Shown piece after piece: positions 1 through 5,579 of a stretch of 6,678 nucleotides of DNA. Position 1 is the first letter of the stretch; each line of letters starts with the position of its first letter. Below the pieces are notes generated by a model that was given only the letters and a program-made list of their open reading frames with translations, was not told the DNA's origin and did not search any database. This stretch comes from Solobacterium sp. UBA636 (GTDB taxonomy: Bacteria > Bacillota_I > Bacilli_A > Erysipelotrichales > Erysipelotrichaceae), in contig DBOW01000110.1 of NCBI GenBank assembly GCA_002299675.1, positions 18,189 to 24,866 on the forward strand, given 5' to 3'. The position numbers were made by a program, and so were the translations under genes.

Positions 1-1224
1 AGGAATATTTAAAGCTTCAACCTTGCTGTCTACTTCTTCATCAACCTTATTTAAGAAAGCTATTACTTCATTATCCAGATCGGTCAGATTTACATTCTTT
101 GTAACAGTACCGCCAAAATACTTGTTGGTCATTGCGATTGTTCGGTTAACCAGATTGCCCAGTACATTACATAAATCAGAATTTCTTCTTTCAACCATCA
201 GCAGCTCAGAGAAATTGCCGTCTGAGCCAAAAGGTACCTCTGATAAAAGGAAATATCTTAAAGTATCAGTTCCATAATCCTTAATGAATTCTCTTGGGTC
301 CTTATAGTTGCCCTTGGACTTGGAAATCTTGCCGCCGCCCATTGTCAGCCAGCCATGGCCATAAACCTTCTTAGGCAAAGGAAGACCCAGGGCAATCAGC
401 ATAATAGGCCAGATTATGGTATGAAATCTGAAAATTTCCTTACCAACCAGATGCAGATCAGCTGGCCAGAACTTTTTAAACAGCTCATCATTTTCCGAAT
501 CATAGCCTAAAGCGGAGATATAGTTGGAAAGCGCATCAATCCAGACATAGACGGTCTGTGATTCATCAAAAGTTACCGGTATACCCCATTTTACCGAAGA
601 TCTGGAAACACAGAGATCCTTTAAACCAGGCTTCAGGAAGTTGTTGTACATTTCGTTGTAGCGGCTTTCTGGCTGCATCAGCTCTGGATGCTCCTTAAGA
701 TAGGCTTCCAGCTGAGGCTGATACTTGGAAAGCTTCAGAAAGTAGGCATCTTCCTTGGTAAGCTTAACCTCTCTTCCACAGTCTGGACATTTGCCATCCA
801 CAAGCTGTGACTCTGTCCAGAATGATTCACACGGTGTACAGTACCATCCCTCATAGGAACCCTTGTAGATATCACCCTGATCATAGAGCTTCTTGAAAAT
901 TTTCTGAACAGTCTTTACATGTTCCTCATCAGTTGTACGGATGAATTTGTCATAACTGATATCAAGTGCCTTCCATAAGTCTTTGGCGTTATCAATAATA
1001 GGGTCAACAAATTCCTTAGGTGAACAGCCTTTGGCCTTAGCTCTTTCCTCAATCTTCTGGCCATGTTCATCAGAACCGGTCAGAAAATAGACATCATAGC
1101 CTTTGAGTCTTTTATATCTGGCCAAAGCATCGGCAATTACAGTAGTGTAACAGTGTCCAACATGGAAATTATCACTTGGATAATAGATTGGTGTTGTTAC
1201 ATAATAAGTCTTCTTTTCTTCCAT
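1..1224 (-). CDS. metG: Methionyl-tRNA synthetase, N-terminal 408 codons (3' end outside window)
   Basis: Cytoplasmic class I aminoacyl-tRNA synthetase that charges tRNA-Met using ATP and methionine. The reading frame is open from ATG 1224 to the window edge, so the distal part of the anticodon-binding domain and any C-terminal tRNA-binding domain lie outside. Seen directly: TTPIYYPSDNFHVGH near the N-terminus, with the HIGH-type signature HVGH at residues 21-24; GSDEHGQKI at about 50-58; a zinc knuckle with Cys129/Cys132 and Cys146/Cys149; and the KMSKS-type loop as KISKS at 299-303. A helical-domain segment follows (GNLVNRTIAMTNKYFGG). The start is fixed by AAGGAGG at about 1234-1240, nine bases from ATG. 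Family identity is essentially certain. Upstream lies a T-box leader with an AUG specifier, so expression should rise when uncharged tRNA-Met accumulates. Confidence 0.97.
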   Translation of the reverse strand, partial: MEEKKTYYVTTPIYYPSDNFHVGHCYTTVIADALARYKRLKGYDVYFLTGSDEHGQKIEERAKAKGCSPKEFVDPIIDNAKDLWKALDISYDKFIRTTDEEHVKTVQKIFKKLYDQGDIYKGSYEGWYCTPCESFWTESQLVDGKCPDCGREVKLTKEDAYFLKLSKYQPQLEAYLKEHPELMQPESRYNEMYNNFLKPGLKDLCVSRSSVKWGIPVTFDESQTVYVWIDALSNYISALGYDSENDELFKKFWPADLHLVGKEIFRFHTIIWPIMLIALGLPLPKKVYGHGWLTMGGGKISKSKGNYKDPREFIKDYGTDTLRYFLLSEVPFGSDGNFSELLMVERRNSDLCNVLGNLVNRTIAMTNKYFGGTVTKNVNLTDLDNEVIAFLNKVDEEVDSKVEALNIP

Positions 1225-1240
1225 TTACTTAATCCTCCTT

Positions 1241-1286
1241 AAAATAAAAAAGGTGATAAAGGGCGCAATATGCGCGGTACCACCTT
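1241..1286 (-). terminator. T-box regulated intrinsic terminator
   Basis: On the minus strand AAGGTGGTA (1286-1278) pairs with TTTATCACCTT-side bases 1258-1250 in a 9-bp helix with one G-U pair. An inner GCGC/GCGC stem (1275-1272 with 1266-1263) closes a 5-base AUAUU loop, and a run of U follows (1251-1246, then 1244-1241). The 5' arm is the T-box element itself, so this hairpin and the antiterminator exclude each other. It ends just before the metG ribosome binding site. It is also the first terminator met by transcripts reading out of the comG operon. Confidence 0.9.
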
Positions 1287-1440
1287 AATTTGTAACTTAA
1301 AGCTTTTAACGCAAGCCTACGTTTCGACTTAAATATCCATCGAAATGCTCCAGATCCATCTTCTTAAGCTTCATCTGCTGCCTTGCACCAGACGACAGCT
1401 CTCTTAAAAATTCCACTTAATACTCAATCCTTCTTTGCCT
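1241..1440 (-). promoter_or_regulatory. T-box riboswitch leader of metG (Met specifier)
   Basis: cis-acting leader RNA that binds uncharged tRNA and chooses between terminator and antiterminator. Seen on the minus strand: the near-invariant T-box AAGGTGGTACCGCG at 1286-1273; the Stem I apical part AGAGAGCTG...GGTGCAAG at about 1404-1382 with GCUG/CAGC closing (1399-1396 with 1380-1377); and an 8-bp Stem I helix pairing 1410-1403 with 1368-1361. Immediately 3' of that helix comes GATGGA, which puts AUG at 1359-1357 in the specifier position; AUG is the Met codon, matching the downstream gene. An alternative AUG at 1374-1372 is less well placed. A UUUCGA/UCGAAA hairpin (1345-1322) and a small AACG/CGUU stem (1323-1308) occupy the Stem II/III region. 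The 5' boundary is inferred from the promoter -10 box. The antiterminator would pair CUUUAA with UUAAGG around the T-box bulge. Confidence 0.93.
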
Positions 1441-1446
1441 TATTTG

Positions 1447-1474
1447 ATTATACATCATTCATAATCGAAATCAA
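1447..1474 (-). promoter_or_regulatory. Predicted SigA-type promoter of the T-box/metG unit
   Basis: A perfect -10 TATAAT (1452-1447) preceded by TG (partial extended -10), and a -35 TTGATT (1474-1469), with 16-base spacing. Transcription would begin near 1440, giving a leader of about 200 bases, a normal length for a T-box. The -35 and the spacer lie inside the last codons of comGG. Not experimentally supported. Confidence 0.72.
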
Positions 1475-1757
1475 TTATGACTCCATCTTTTACCTTGATT
1501 TTAAAGCCATCGAGATAGTAGTATTCCCCATCAAAATGTCTTACTTCCTCATATTCATCAATATCGCCACCACCGATCAGATAGCATTTAAGCTCATGAA
1601 TATATCTTGCCTCATTTTCAAAACTCTCGATATTTTCTTTCAGCATGACAAAAGCATTCAATGAAGCCCTGATGCTCTCACTCATTATCGCCGTATAGCT
1701 CATCGTCAACATCAGAATTATCACAAAAATCTGCGATACGAATCCCTTCCGCTTCAC
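1455..1757 (-). CDS. comGG: ComGG-like prepilin-like competence protein
   Basis: Last gene of the comG operon; predicted minor pseudopilin of the DNA-uptake pilus. Assignment rests on position and form: a basic leader KRKG, a Gly^Phe prepilin-peptidase-like site (GFVSQ) and a hydrophobic helix (IFVIILMLTM), followed by a short soluble domain that is acidic and Tyr-rich. The +5 residue is Ile rather than Glu. The start is uncertain. The frame opens at ATG 1817 and has another ATG at 1793, but these would overlap comGF by 140 and 116 bases. GTG 1757 gives the compact leader typical of the family (M/V-KRKG) and still overlaps comGF by 80 bases. None of the three has a good Shine-Dalgarno, which suggests coupling to comGF translation. 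The stop TGA at 1455-1457 lies beside the metG promoter. ComGG proteins are poorly conserved, so the name relies on context. Confidence 0.7.
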   Translation of the reverse strand: MKRKGFVSQIFVIILMLTMSYTAIMSESIRASLNAFVMLKENIESFENEARYIHELKCYLIGGGDIDEYEEVRHFDGEYYYLDGFKIKVKDGVIIDFDYE

Positions 1758-2136
1758 AAAGCACAGCTTTATATTCTTTTTTATCTTTTTCATAAACCAG
1801 TACAATACATCCCTCATTTTCCATAAAATACAGTGAATCTATATCATCAAGAAACATCTGATAGCCAGGTGTCATTAACAGTCTGCCATTAATCAGTGAC
1901 AGCTGTCTCTCGCTGTCTTTATAGATAAAGTTCATTGTGCTTCCATCAGTATACGTATCATAGGCAATAAGAAGCATTCTTCTAAGACGGTACAGACACA
2001 GTTCGTCATTGACAAGATCATAGCGTTCTTCTATTTTGGAGAGCAGTTCAACGCTTGTAACGGCAATCGGCATAACTGTCATAATGATACAAAGGGCTAC
2101 TACGGTTCTAAGGGAAACAAATCCTGAATAACGCAT
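1678..2136 (-). CDS. comGF: ComGF-like competence pseudopilus protein
   Basis: Sixth gene of the comG operon, 152 aa. ComGF proteins are minor components needed for pseudopilus assembly and DNA binding at the cell surface. Seen: short leader MRYSG, a Gly^Phe junction, a hydrophobic helix at about residues 6-27, then an extracytoplasmic domain. Segments such as FIYKDSERQLSLINGRLLM and FLDDIDSLYFMENEGCIVLVYE resemble the ComGF fold, in which a 'nucleotide-free' beta-rich domain compares strands around an internal 'I..V.SV.F' motif. The +5 residue is Arg, so classical Glu5-dependent pilin packing is absent. The start ATG 2136 has GGGAG (2151-2147) ten bases upstream and sits within the 3' end of comGE, overlapping it by 37 bases. 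The C-terminus is very acidic (SDVDDELYGDNE) and overlaps the start of comGG. Confidence 0.82.
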   Translation of the reverse strand: MRYSGFVSLRTVVALCIIMTVMPIAVTSVELLSKIEERYDLVNDELCLYRLRRMLLIAYDTYTDGSTMNFIYKDSERQLSLINGRLLMTPGYQMFLDDIDSLYFMENEGCIVLVYEKDKKEYKAVLCEAEGIRIADFCDNSDVDDELYGDNE

Positions 2137-2321
2137 TCTTCACATTCTCCCAGATTCTGAAAGATAAGTTCATATTCCCCATTTATTTCTTCCTGATATT
2201 CATCATAGCTTACAAGATATGATGAATTAAGAAAAAACAGAGAATAACATAACAAAGATATTAAACAGCTGATAAACACACAAAGAAGTGCATCAATCAT
2301 CAAAAAGCCTCTAGTCTTCAT
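2100..2321 (-). CDS. comGE: ComGE-like prepilin-like competence protein
   Basis: Small predicted minor pseudopilin (73 aa from this start), fifth in the comG operon. It has the leader MKTRG, a Gly^Phe cleavage site, the core FLMIDALLCV with Asp in place of the usual +5 Glu, a hydrophobic helix of about 25 residues and a short acidic tail with a CEEC motif. The start at ATG 2321 was chosen because it gives the standard short basic leader and overlaps the comGD stop by 11 bases (ATGAAGACTAG). An upstream in-frame ATG at 2339 would add six residues. Neither start has a clear ribosome binding site, so translational coupling to comGD is likely. Function is inferred from operon position and the pilin-like N-terminus; overall sequence similarity in this family is low. 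Confidence 0.75.
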   Translation of the reverse strand: MKTRGFLMIDALLCVFISCLISLLCYSLFFLNSSYLVSYDEYQEEINGEYELIFQNLGECEECVIQDLFPLEP

Positions 2322-2625
2322 CGATTGTAAAATACCCATTCCCCAGATGTATCACCACATTATGGCCATCAAATTCAACAGTCTGAGCCATATTGATATT
2401 GCCCTTAGAATTGAACCTGATGGGATAATGAGAATAAAAACCGGTAAGCTCAGCATTTTTCTTATTAATAAGGCAATCGGATGAAAGCTCAACCAGTTCA
2501 TTTGCCATGTGCAGATATTCATAATCCGGCTGCACATAAAAAGATAAAGAAACCACCGACAAAGAGGCGATAATCATCATGACTACCAGAAGCTCAACAA
2601 GCGCAAAACCCTTAGTCTTAGTCAT
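2311..2625 (-). CDS. comGD: ComGD-like prepilin-like competence protein
   Basis: Minor pseudopilin, 104 aa, fourth in the comG operon. The N-terminus MTKTKG^FALVELLVVMMIIASL is a textbook prepilin signal: basic leader, Gly^Phe cleavage site, Glu at +5 and a long hydrophobic helix that would anchor the subunit before assembly. The remaining 70 residues form the predicted periplasm/wall-facing domain (YEYLHMANELVELSSDCLINKKN..., then beta-rich HNVVIHLGNGYFTI). The frame extends upstream to ATG 2664, but the extra 13 residues would give an atypical leader and lie wholly within comGC. ATG 2625 overlaps the comGC stop by eight bases (ATGACTAA), the classic arrangement for coupled translation. ComGD in known systems is processed by the prepilin peptidase ComC, which is not encoded here. 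Confidence 0.85.
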   Translation of the reverse strand: MTKTKGFALVELLVVMMIIASLSVVSLSFYVQPDYEYLHMANELVELSSDCLINKKNAELTGFYSHYPIRFNSKGNINMAQTVEFDGHNVVIHLGNGYFTIDED

Positions 2626-2914
2626 GTACCGCATGTCCATCGGAAAAATAAACAGTCTTGCCATTGGAACAGCTCATCTGTTCCTCACTTAAAAAACCGG
2701 CTGAGACAAGATCTCTGACAGAATTTGGCAGCTGGCCATATTTCAGACGATACTGAACAGCTGCCGAATCCACCACCCTGGTCAGGGCATCACAGGCTTT
2801 ATCATCAACAACACCGATAACACCCGAAATATTGGGAATAGTTAAAAGAAAAAGCACGGCAATTATCATAACTACCACTATCATTTCCAGAAGAGTAAAA
2901 CCTTTTTGTTTCAT
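2618..2914 (-). CDS. comGC: ComGC, major competence pseudopilin
   Basis: 98-aa major subunit of the competence pilus, exported through the membrane, cleaved by prepilin peptidase and polymerised on the ComGA/ComGB machine. Seen: MKQKG^FTLLEMIVVVMIIAVLFLLTIPN, an almost canonical type IV pilin N-terminus with Glu at +5 and the Pro-containing helix end typical of ComGC (IPNI). A conserved C-terminal region follows (AAVQYRLKYGQLPNSVRDLVSAGFLSEEQ), matching the ComGC pattern of a helix, a YGxxP turn and 'L...G.L...Q'. Cys41 and Cys82 could form the intramolecular disulfide described for Bacillus ComGC. The length is normal for the family. AAAGGA lies five bases before ATG 2914, so this gene has its own ribosome binding site, consistent with being the most abundant subunit. 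It starts 12 bases after comGB. Confidence 0.95.
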   Translation of the reverse strand: MKQKGFTLLEMIVVVMIIAVLFLLTIPNISGVIGVVDDKACDALTRVVDSAAVQYRLKYGQLPNSVRDLVSAGFLSEEQMSCSNGKTVYFSDGHAVHD

Positions 2915-2926
2915 ATAAATCCTTTC

Positions 2927-3961
2927 TTAAAAGTTAATCAGTGCCTGCATCGGCAGAAAAAGCACCTGATAAATAAACACAATCGCAAATCCTATCATGC
3001 CATAGGAAACAGCCTGAACAGTTCTGGTATAAAAATGAATCCTGTCTTCCACCTTCTTCATCTGCAGTTCGCTGTAGTTTTCCATCAGGGCATCATAGTT
3101 TAAAGAATAGGCAGCTACCCCGATAAAACGCTTAAGAGAATCATCAAAATAAATCTGATCTGATGCCTCCTTGAAGCTGTCTCCCTCTTCAAGTCTTCTA
3201 TTTAAATGAAAACTTAAAAACGCTGTAACCGGGCATGAACTTAATGACCTTAATATATCCAGTGTTTCCCTGGTGTGAAAACCCGCCCTACGGCATATAA
3301 GCATCATGGAAATAAGCTCGGCTGAGTAATAGCTTTTCACAGTATTAAATGTTTTAAATCTGCATAACATCACATACAGCATTACTATTCTTTTGGGTTT
3401 CTTAAAATACAGAAACAGCAGGCTCAAAACAATAAAACCGAAATAAAGAACATAAACCATAAACCTGAGCATATTTCGAAACAGTCCAAAAGTTCCAGTA
3501 CCTGTATTAAACTGTTTCAGAAGAGAAACTATTGAATTTAAACCATAACGGTCAAAAAGAAACAGACCTGTCATCGACATAAACAGCAGCATTACGGGAT
3601 ATACCAGTTCTTTCTGCAGTTTTTTAAGTCTACTGTTTCTTCTTCGTTCGAACTCCATTGCCAGGTTCAGGGCTTCTTTCAGGCTTAATGACCTGATCAG
3701 ATCTTTGATATATATGCTGATAGAAAGCGGCATATATTCAAAGACAGATTCCTCTATCATTTCTCCCTGTTCAAGCCTCTTAATAAAAGAATCGATTATC
3801 TTCCTGTTACCTTCAGTTTCAATCAGTTTAAGGCAGGTTTTTAAAGGAAGATCGGTATTTAACAGCTCCTTAAGATAATTCAGTTCCTGAACGGAAAAAC
3901 GTTTAGCTGTCCACTTTGAATCTATTTTCTTTAACGCCCTGTCTATACTGTTTCTCAACAC
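2927..3961 (-). CDS. comGB: ComGB, type II secretion/type IV pilus F-family membrane protein
   Basis: Polytopic inner-membrane platform of the competence pilus (GspF/PilC family) that links the ATPase to subunit assembly. Two F-type repeats are visible. The first covers FSVQELNYLKELLNTDLPL...LEQGEMIEES and ends in the membrane segment LVYPVMLLFMSMTGLFLFD. The second covers YYSAELISMMLICRRAGFHTRETL...LEEGDSFKEA. Further membrane segments are FMVYVLYFGFIVLSLLFLYF and a C-terminal one (GMIGFAIVFIYQVLFLPMQAL). The start is uncertain. The frame reaches ATG 4018 (363 aa, overlapping comGA by 116 bases) without a good ribosome binding site. GTG 3961 has AGTGAGG nine bases upstream, gives 344 aa, and starts close to where family similarity begins, so I prefer it; it still overlaps comGA by 59 bases. 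Confidence 0.92.
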   Translation of the reverse strand: MLRNSIDRALKKIDSKWTAKRFSVQELNYLKELLNTDLPLKTCLKLIETEGNRKIIDSFIKRLEQGEMIEESVFEYMPLSISIYIKDLIRSLSLKEALNLAMEFERRRNSRLKKLQKELVYPVMLLFMSMTGLFLFDRYGLNSIVSLLKQFNTGTGTFGLFRNMLRFMVYVLYFGFIVLSLLFLYFKKPKRIVMLYVMLCRFKTFNTVKSYYSAELISMMLICRRAGFHTRETLDILRSLSSCPVTAFLSFHLNRRLEEGDSFKEASDQIYFDDSLKRFIGVAAYSLNYDALMENYSELQMKKVEDRIHFYTRTVQAVSYGMIGFAIVFIYQVLFLPMQALINF

Positions 3962-4859
3962 TTTCGAAATCCTCACTGTTTCTGCCGTTTTTTCTGAAGT
4001 ATTCAATTTCTTCTTCATCCATCAGCTCATAGATAACTGTTTTGCCTCCATCTGTATTGTTTACCATTTTCTGATTGGACAGGCACAACAGCACTTCATA
4101 TAGATGGTCCTCCCTTACCCCCAGTTCACTCATTCGGGAGATTATGGATGAGGCGCTGGAAGCGTGAATGGTGCTTAAAACAAGATGACCGGTATTGGCA
4201 GCCACCACGGCAATGCGGGCCGCCTTTTCATCCCTTATTTCTCCAATCATGATGATATCCGGATCATGACGCAGAACCTGCTGCACATAGTGTTCATAGT
4301 TTAAACCGGCAGTTCTATTAACCTGCAGCTGTACAAAATTTTCATCATAGACCTCAATGGGATCCTCAATGGTATAAATCTTCTTGTAGGAAACCTGTTT
4401 AAGCAGATTATAGAGAGTAGTGGTCTTGCCGCTTCCTGTTTTCCCGGAAAACAGTATCAGTCCATTCTCCCTTCTCACCAGTGAATGAAACAGTTCGTTC
4501 TGCCACTTCCTGCAGGAGAGATGTTCCTCGTCGATTTTCAGAGAACTGTTCATGATTCTAAGCACTCCGTCTATCCTGTCAGGCATAGTGATTACGGCAA
4601 AGCGCAATGAAAGAAGCACATCATCGATATAGTATTCAAATTTACCGGTCTGAGGATCAATAGATGTACCAATATCAAGATTTGAAAGATACTGCAGATA
4701 ACGTATCAGACGGTCATCTCCTATCTTAGGTTTAACCTTTTTCAGATCACCATCTACACGCATCTGAATAGTAACTTCACCATAGCGTAAAGAAAGATGA
4801 ATATCACTGGCATTTGACTTGATTGCCAGCCTTAATAATGCGGATAATCTTTTTTCCAT
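3903..4859 (-). CDS. comGA: ComGA, competence pilus assembly ATPase
   Basis: Cytoplasmic traffic ATPase of the GspE/PilB family that powers pseudopilus assembly during transformation. Domains in order: a short N-terminal region with the family signature ASDIHLSL (residues 17-24); Walker A GKTGSGKT (139-146); Asp box TIEDPIEV (163-170); Walker B-type region DPDIIMIGEIRDEKAA (199-214); and His box GHLVLSTIHA (224-233). At 318 aa it is slightly shorter than Bacillus ComGA but complete, and like other ComGA proteins it lacks the tetracysteine zinc motif of GspE/PilB. The start ATG 4859 follows AGGAGG (4870-4865) by five bases. It is the first gene of the operon, just downstream of a strong terminator, so its promoter should lie in the approximately 55-base gap upstream. 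The C-terminus is very charged and overlaps the beginning of the comGB frame. Confidence 0.96.
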   Translation of the reverse strand: MEKRLSALLRLAIKSNASDIHLSLRYGEVTIQMRVDGDLKKVKPKIGDDRLIRYLQYLSNLDIGTSIDPQTGKFEYYIDDVLLSLRFAVITMPDRIDGVLRIMNSSLKIDEEHLSCRKWQNELFHSLVRRENGLILFSGKTGSGKTTTLYNLLKQVSYKKIYTIEDPIEVYDENFVQLQVNRTAGLNYEHYVQQVLRHDPDIIMIGEIRDEKAARIAVVAANTGHLVLSTIHASSASSIISRMSELGVREDHLYEVLLCLSNQKMVNNTDGGKTVIYELMDEEEIEYFRKNGRNSEDFESVEKQYRQGVKENRFKVDS

Positions 4860-4915
4860 TTTTTCCTCCTTAATATTGTTATTGTCAAAAAAATGGAAAA
4901 TTCCTCACTTTTTTT
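4860..4915 (-). promoter_or_regulatory. Likely comG operon promoter region and ribosome binding site
   Basis: Only about 56 bases separate the upstream terminator from comGA. AGGAGG (4870-4865) is the ribosome binding site. A perfect TTGACA occurs at 4888-4883, but a -10 box at normal spacing would fall on the ribosome binding site, so a standard SigA promoter from this -35 is unlikely. GTGAGGAATTTT at 4908-4897 resembles a SigH-type -35 (AGGAWWW), but no matching GAAT -10 is seen. A T7A7 palindrome (4922-4909) borders the region. The region is supported by position; the exact promoter is not identified. Confidence 0.4.
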
Positions 4916-4949
4916 AAAAAAAGAGTCATTTTCTTTAAAAAAATGACTC
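4916..4949 (-). terminator. Intrinsic terminator of the MBL hydrolase gene
   Basis: A perfect 10-bp stem GAGTCATTTT/AAAATGACTC (4949-4940 with 4932-4923) with a 7-base loop, followed by seven U (4922-4916). The stem begins inside the TGA stop codon of the hydrolase gene. It insulates comGA from upstream transcription. Confidence 0.93.
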
Positions 4950-5547
4950 AAAAGTATGGATTATACTGCTTTTCGATTAAAATTGTGGATTCATCATCAT
5001 GCCCTGGATGAACAATAAAATCATCATCCAGCTCCCTTAATAATCTAAGCGACGACTTAAGTTCTCTGTCACTTCCGCCATAAAGATCAGTTCTTCCACA
5101 GGAAAGATGAAAAAGGGTATCACCAGTAAATATATGATTTTCTATTACATAACAGACAGAACCTTTTGAATGGCCAGGCGTAAAAATTACCTCAAATTCA
5201 AAGTCATCTATCTTTAGTTTACCCTGATTTAAATGAACAACAGGACAGCTTATATGAGCGCTGTTGGGTATATTAAAGACAGTTCCCTGCCTTGGATCTC
5301 TTGATAGGTTTTCATCCTCTTCATGAATATAGACAGGACATTCATATTTCTTATACAGATCATCAACGGCCTTAATGTGATCAAAATGACCATGGGTAAG
5401 CAAAACAGCCAGCAGCTTTTTATCACCAAGCAGCGAAATAACTTTATCGGCTTTTCCAGCCGGATCAATGACTATCGCCTTATCATCTTTGCACAGAATG
5501 TAGGTGTTGGTGGCAAAAATACCCATTACATATCTTTTAACTTCCAT
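4948..5547 (-). CDS. MBL-fold metallohydrolase, glyoxalase II / YqgX-like
   Basis: 199-aa cytoplasmic metallo-beta-lactamase-fold hydrolase of the glyoxalase II (hydroxyacylglutathione hydrolase-like) group. The dinuclear metal site is complete: THGHFDH at 51-57 (His52, His54, Asp56, His57), His126 in TPGHS, Asp143 in GDTLF and His183 in HPGHDDES. The N-terminus (GIFATNTYIL...AIVIDPAG) is typical of the YqgX subgroup, supporting the start at ATG 5547. The C-terminal glutathione-binding domain of true glyoxalase II is absent, so the physiological substrate is unknown; a low-molecular-weight thiol ester is one possibility. The start has no Shine-Dalgarno and lies six bases after the U-run of the rpmG terminator. 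An internal ATG at 5526 is no better placed and would lose conserved residues. I recall MBL genes of this type near comG in other Bacillota, which suggests conserved synteny but not a competence role. Confidence 0.9.
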   Translation of the reverse strand: MEVKRYVMGIFATNTYILCKDDKAIVIDPAGKADKVISLLGDKKLLAVLLTHGHFDHIKAVDDLYKKYECPVYIHEEDENLSRDPRQGTVFNIPNSAHISCPVVHLNQGKLKIDDFEFEVIFTPGHSKGSVCYVIENHIFTGDTLFHLSCGRTDLYGGSDRELKSSLRLLRELDDDFIVHPGHDDESTILIEKQYNPYF

Positions 5548-5553
5548 ACAATC

Positions 5554-5579
5554 AAAAAAATAAGCCCTTAAGCTTATTT
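5554..5579 (-). terminator. Intrinsic terminator of rpmG
   Basis: An 8-bp stem AAATAAGC/GCTTATTT (5579-5572 with 5565-5558), a 6-base loop and a U run continuing to 5554. The 5' arm includes the TAA stop codon of rpmG, so gene end and terminator are fused. Confidence 0.88.

Noticed and set aside
23..277. Plus-strand open frame of 84 codons
   Set aside because: It is antisense to metG, which has clear catalytic motifs in the minus frame; no ribosome binding site or family likeness.
1383..1664. Plus-strand open frame of 93 codons across the comGG end and T-box
   Set aside because: It runs antisense to comGG and the T-box leader, has no ribosome binding site, and its hydrophobic look comes from AT-rich codons.
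2352..2537. Second minus-strand frame inside comGD
   Set aside because: It is a shadow of comGD; it is Trp/Met-rich with no start signal or domain.
2906..3103. Plus-strand open frame antisense to the comGB 3' end
   Set aside because: No start signal, and comGB is well supported on the other strand.
4883..4888. TTGACA as a SigA -35 for comGA
   Set aside because: The -10 position would coincide with AGGAGG and the start codon, leaving no room for a leader.
4909..4922. T7A7 palindrome as a ComK box
   Set aside because: The ComK pattern AAAA-N5-TTTT with proper paired boxes is not present; the palindrome mostly reflects the terminator U run followed by an A run.
5250..5571. Alternative frames overlapping the MBL gene (minus 5250-5468 and plus 5323-5571)
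   Set aside because: The MBL frame carries all metal ligands; the others show no family features and are shadows.
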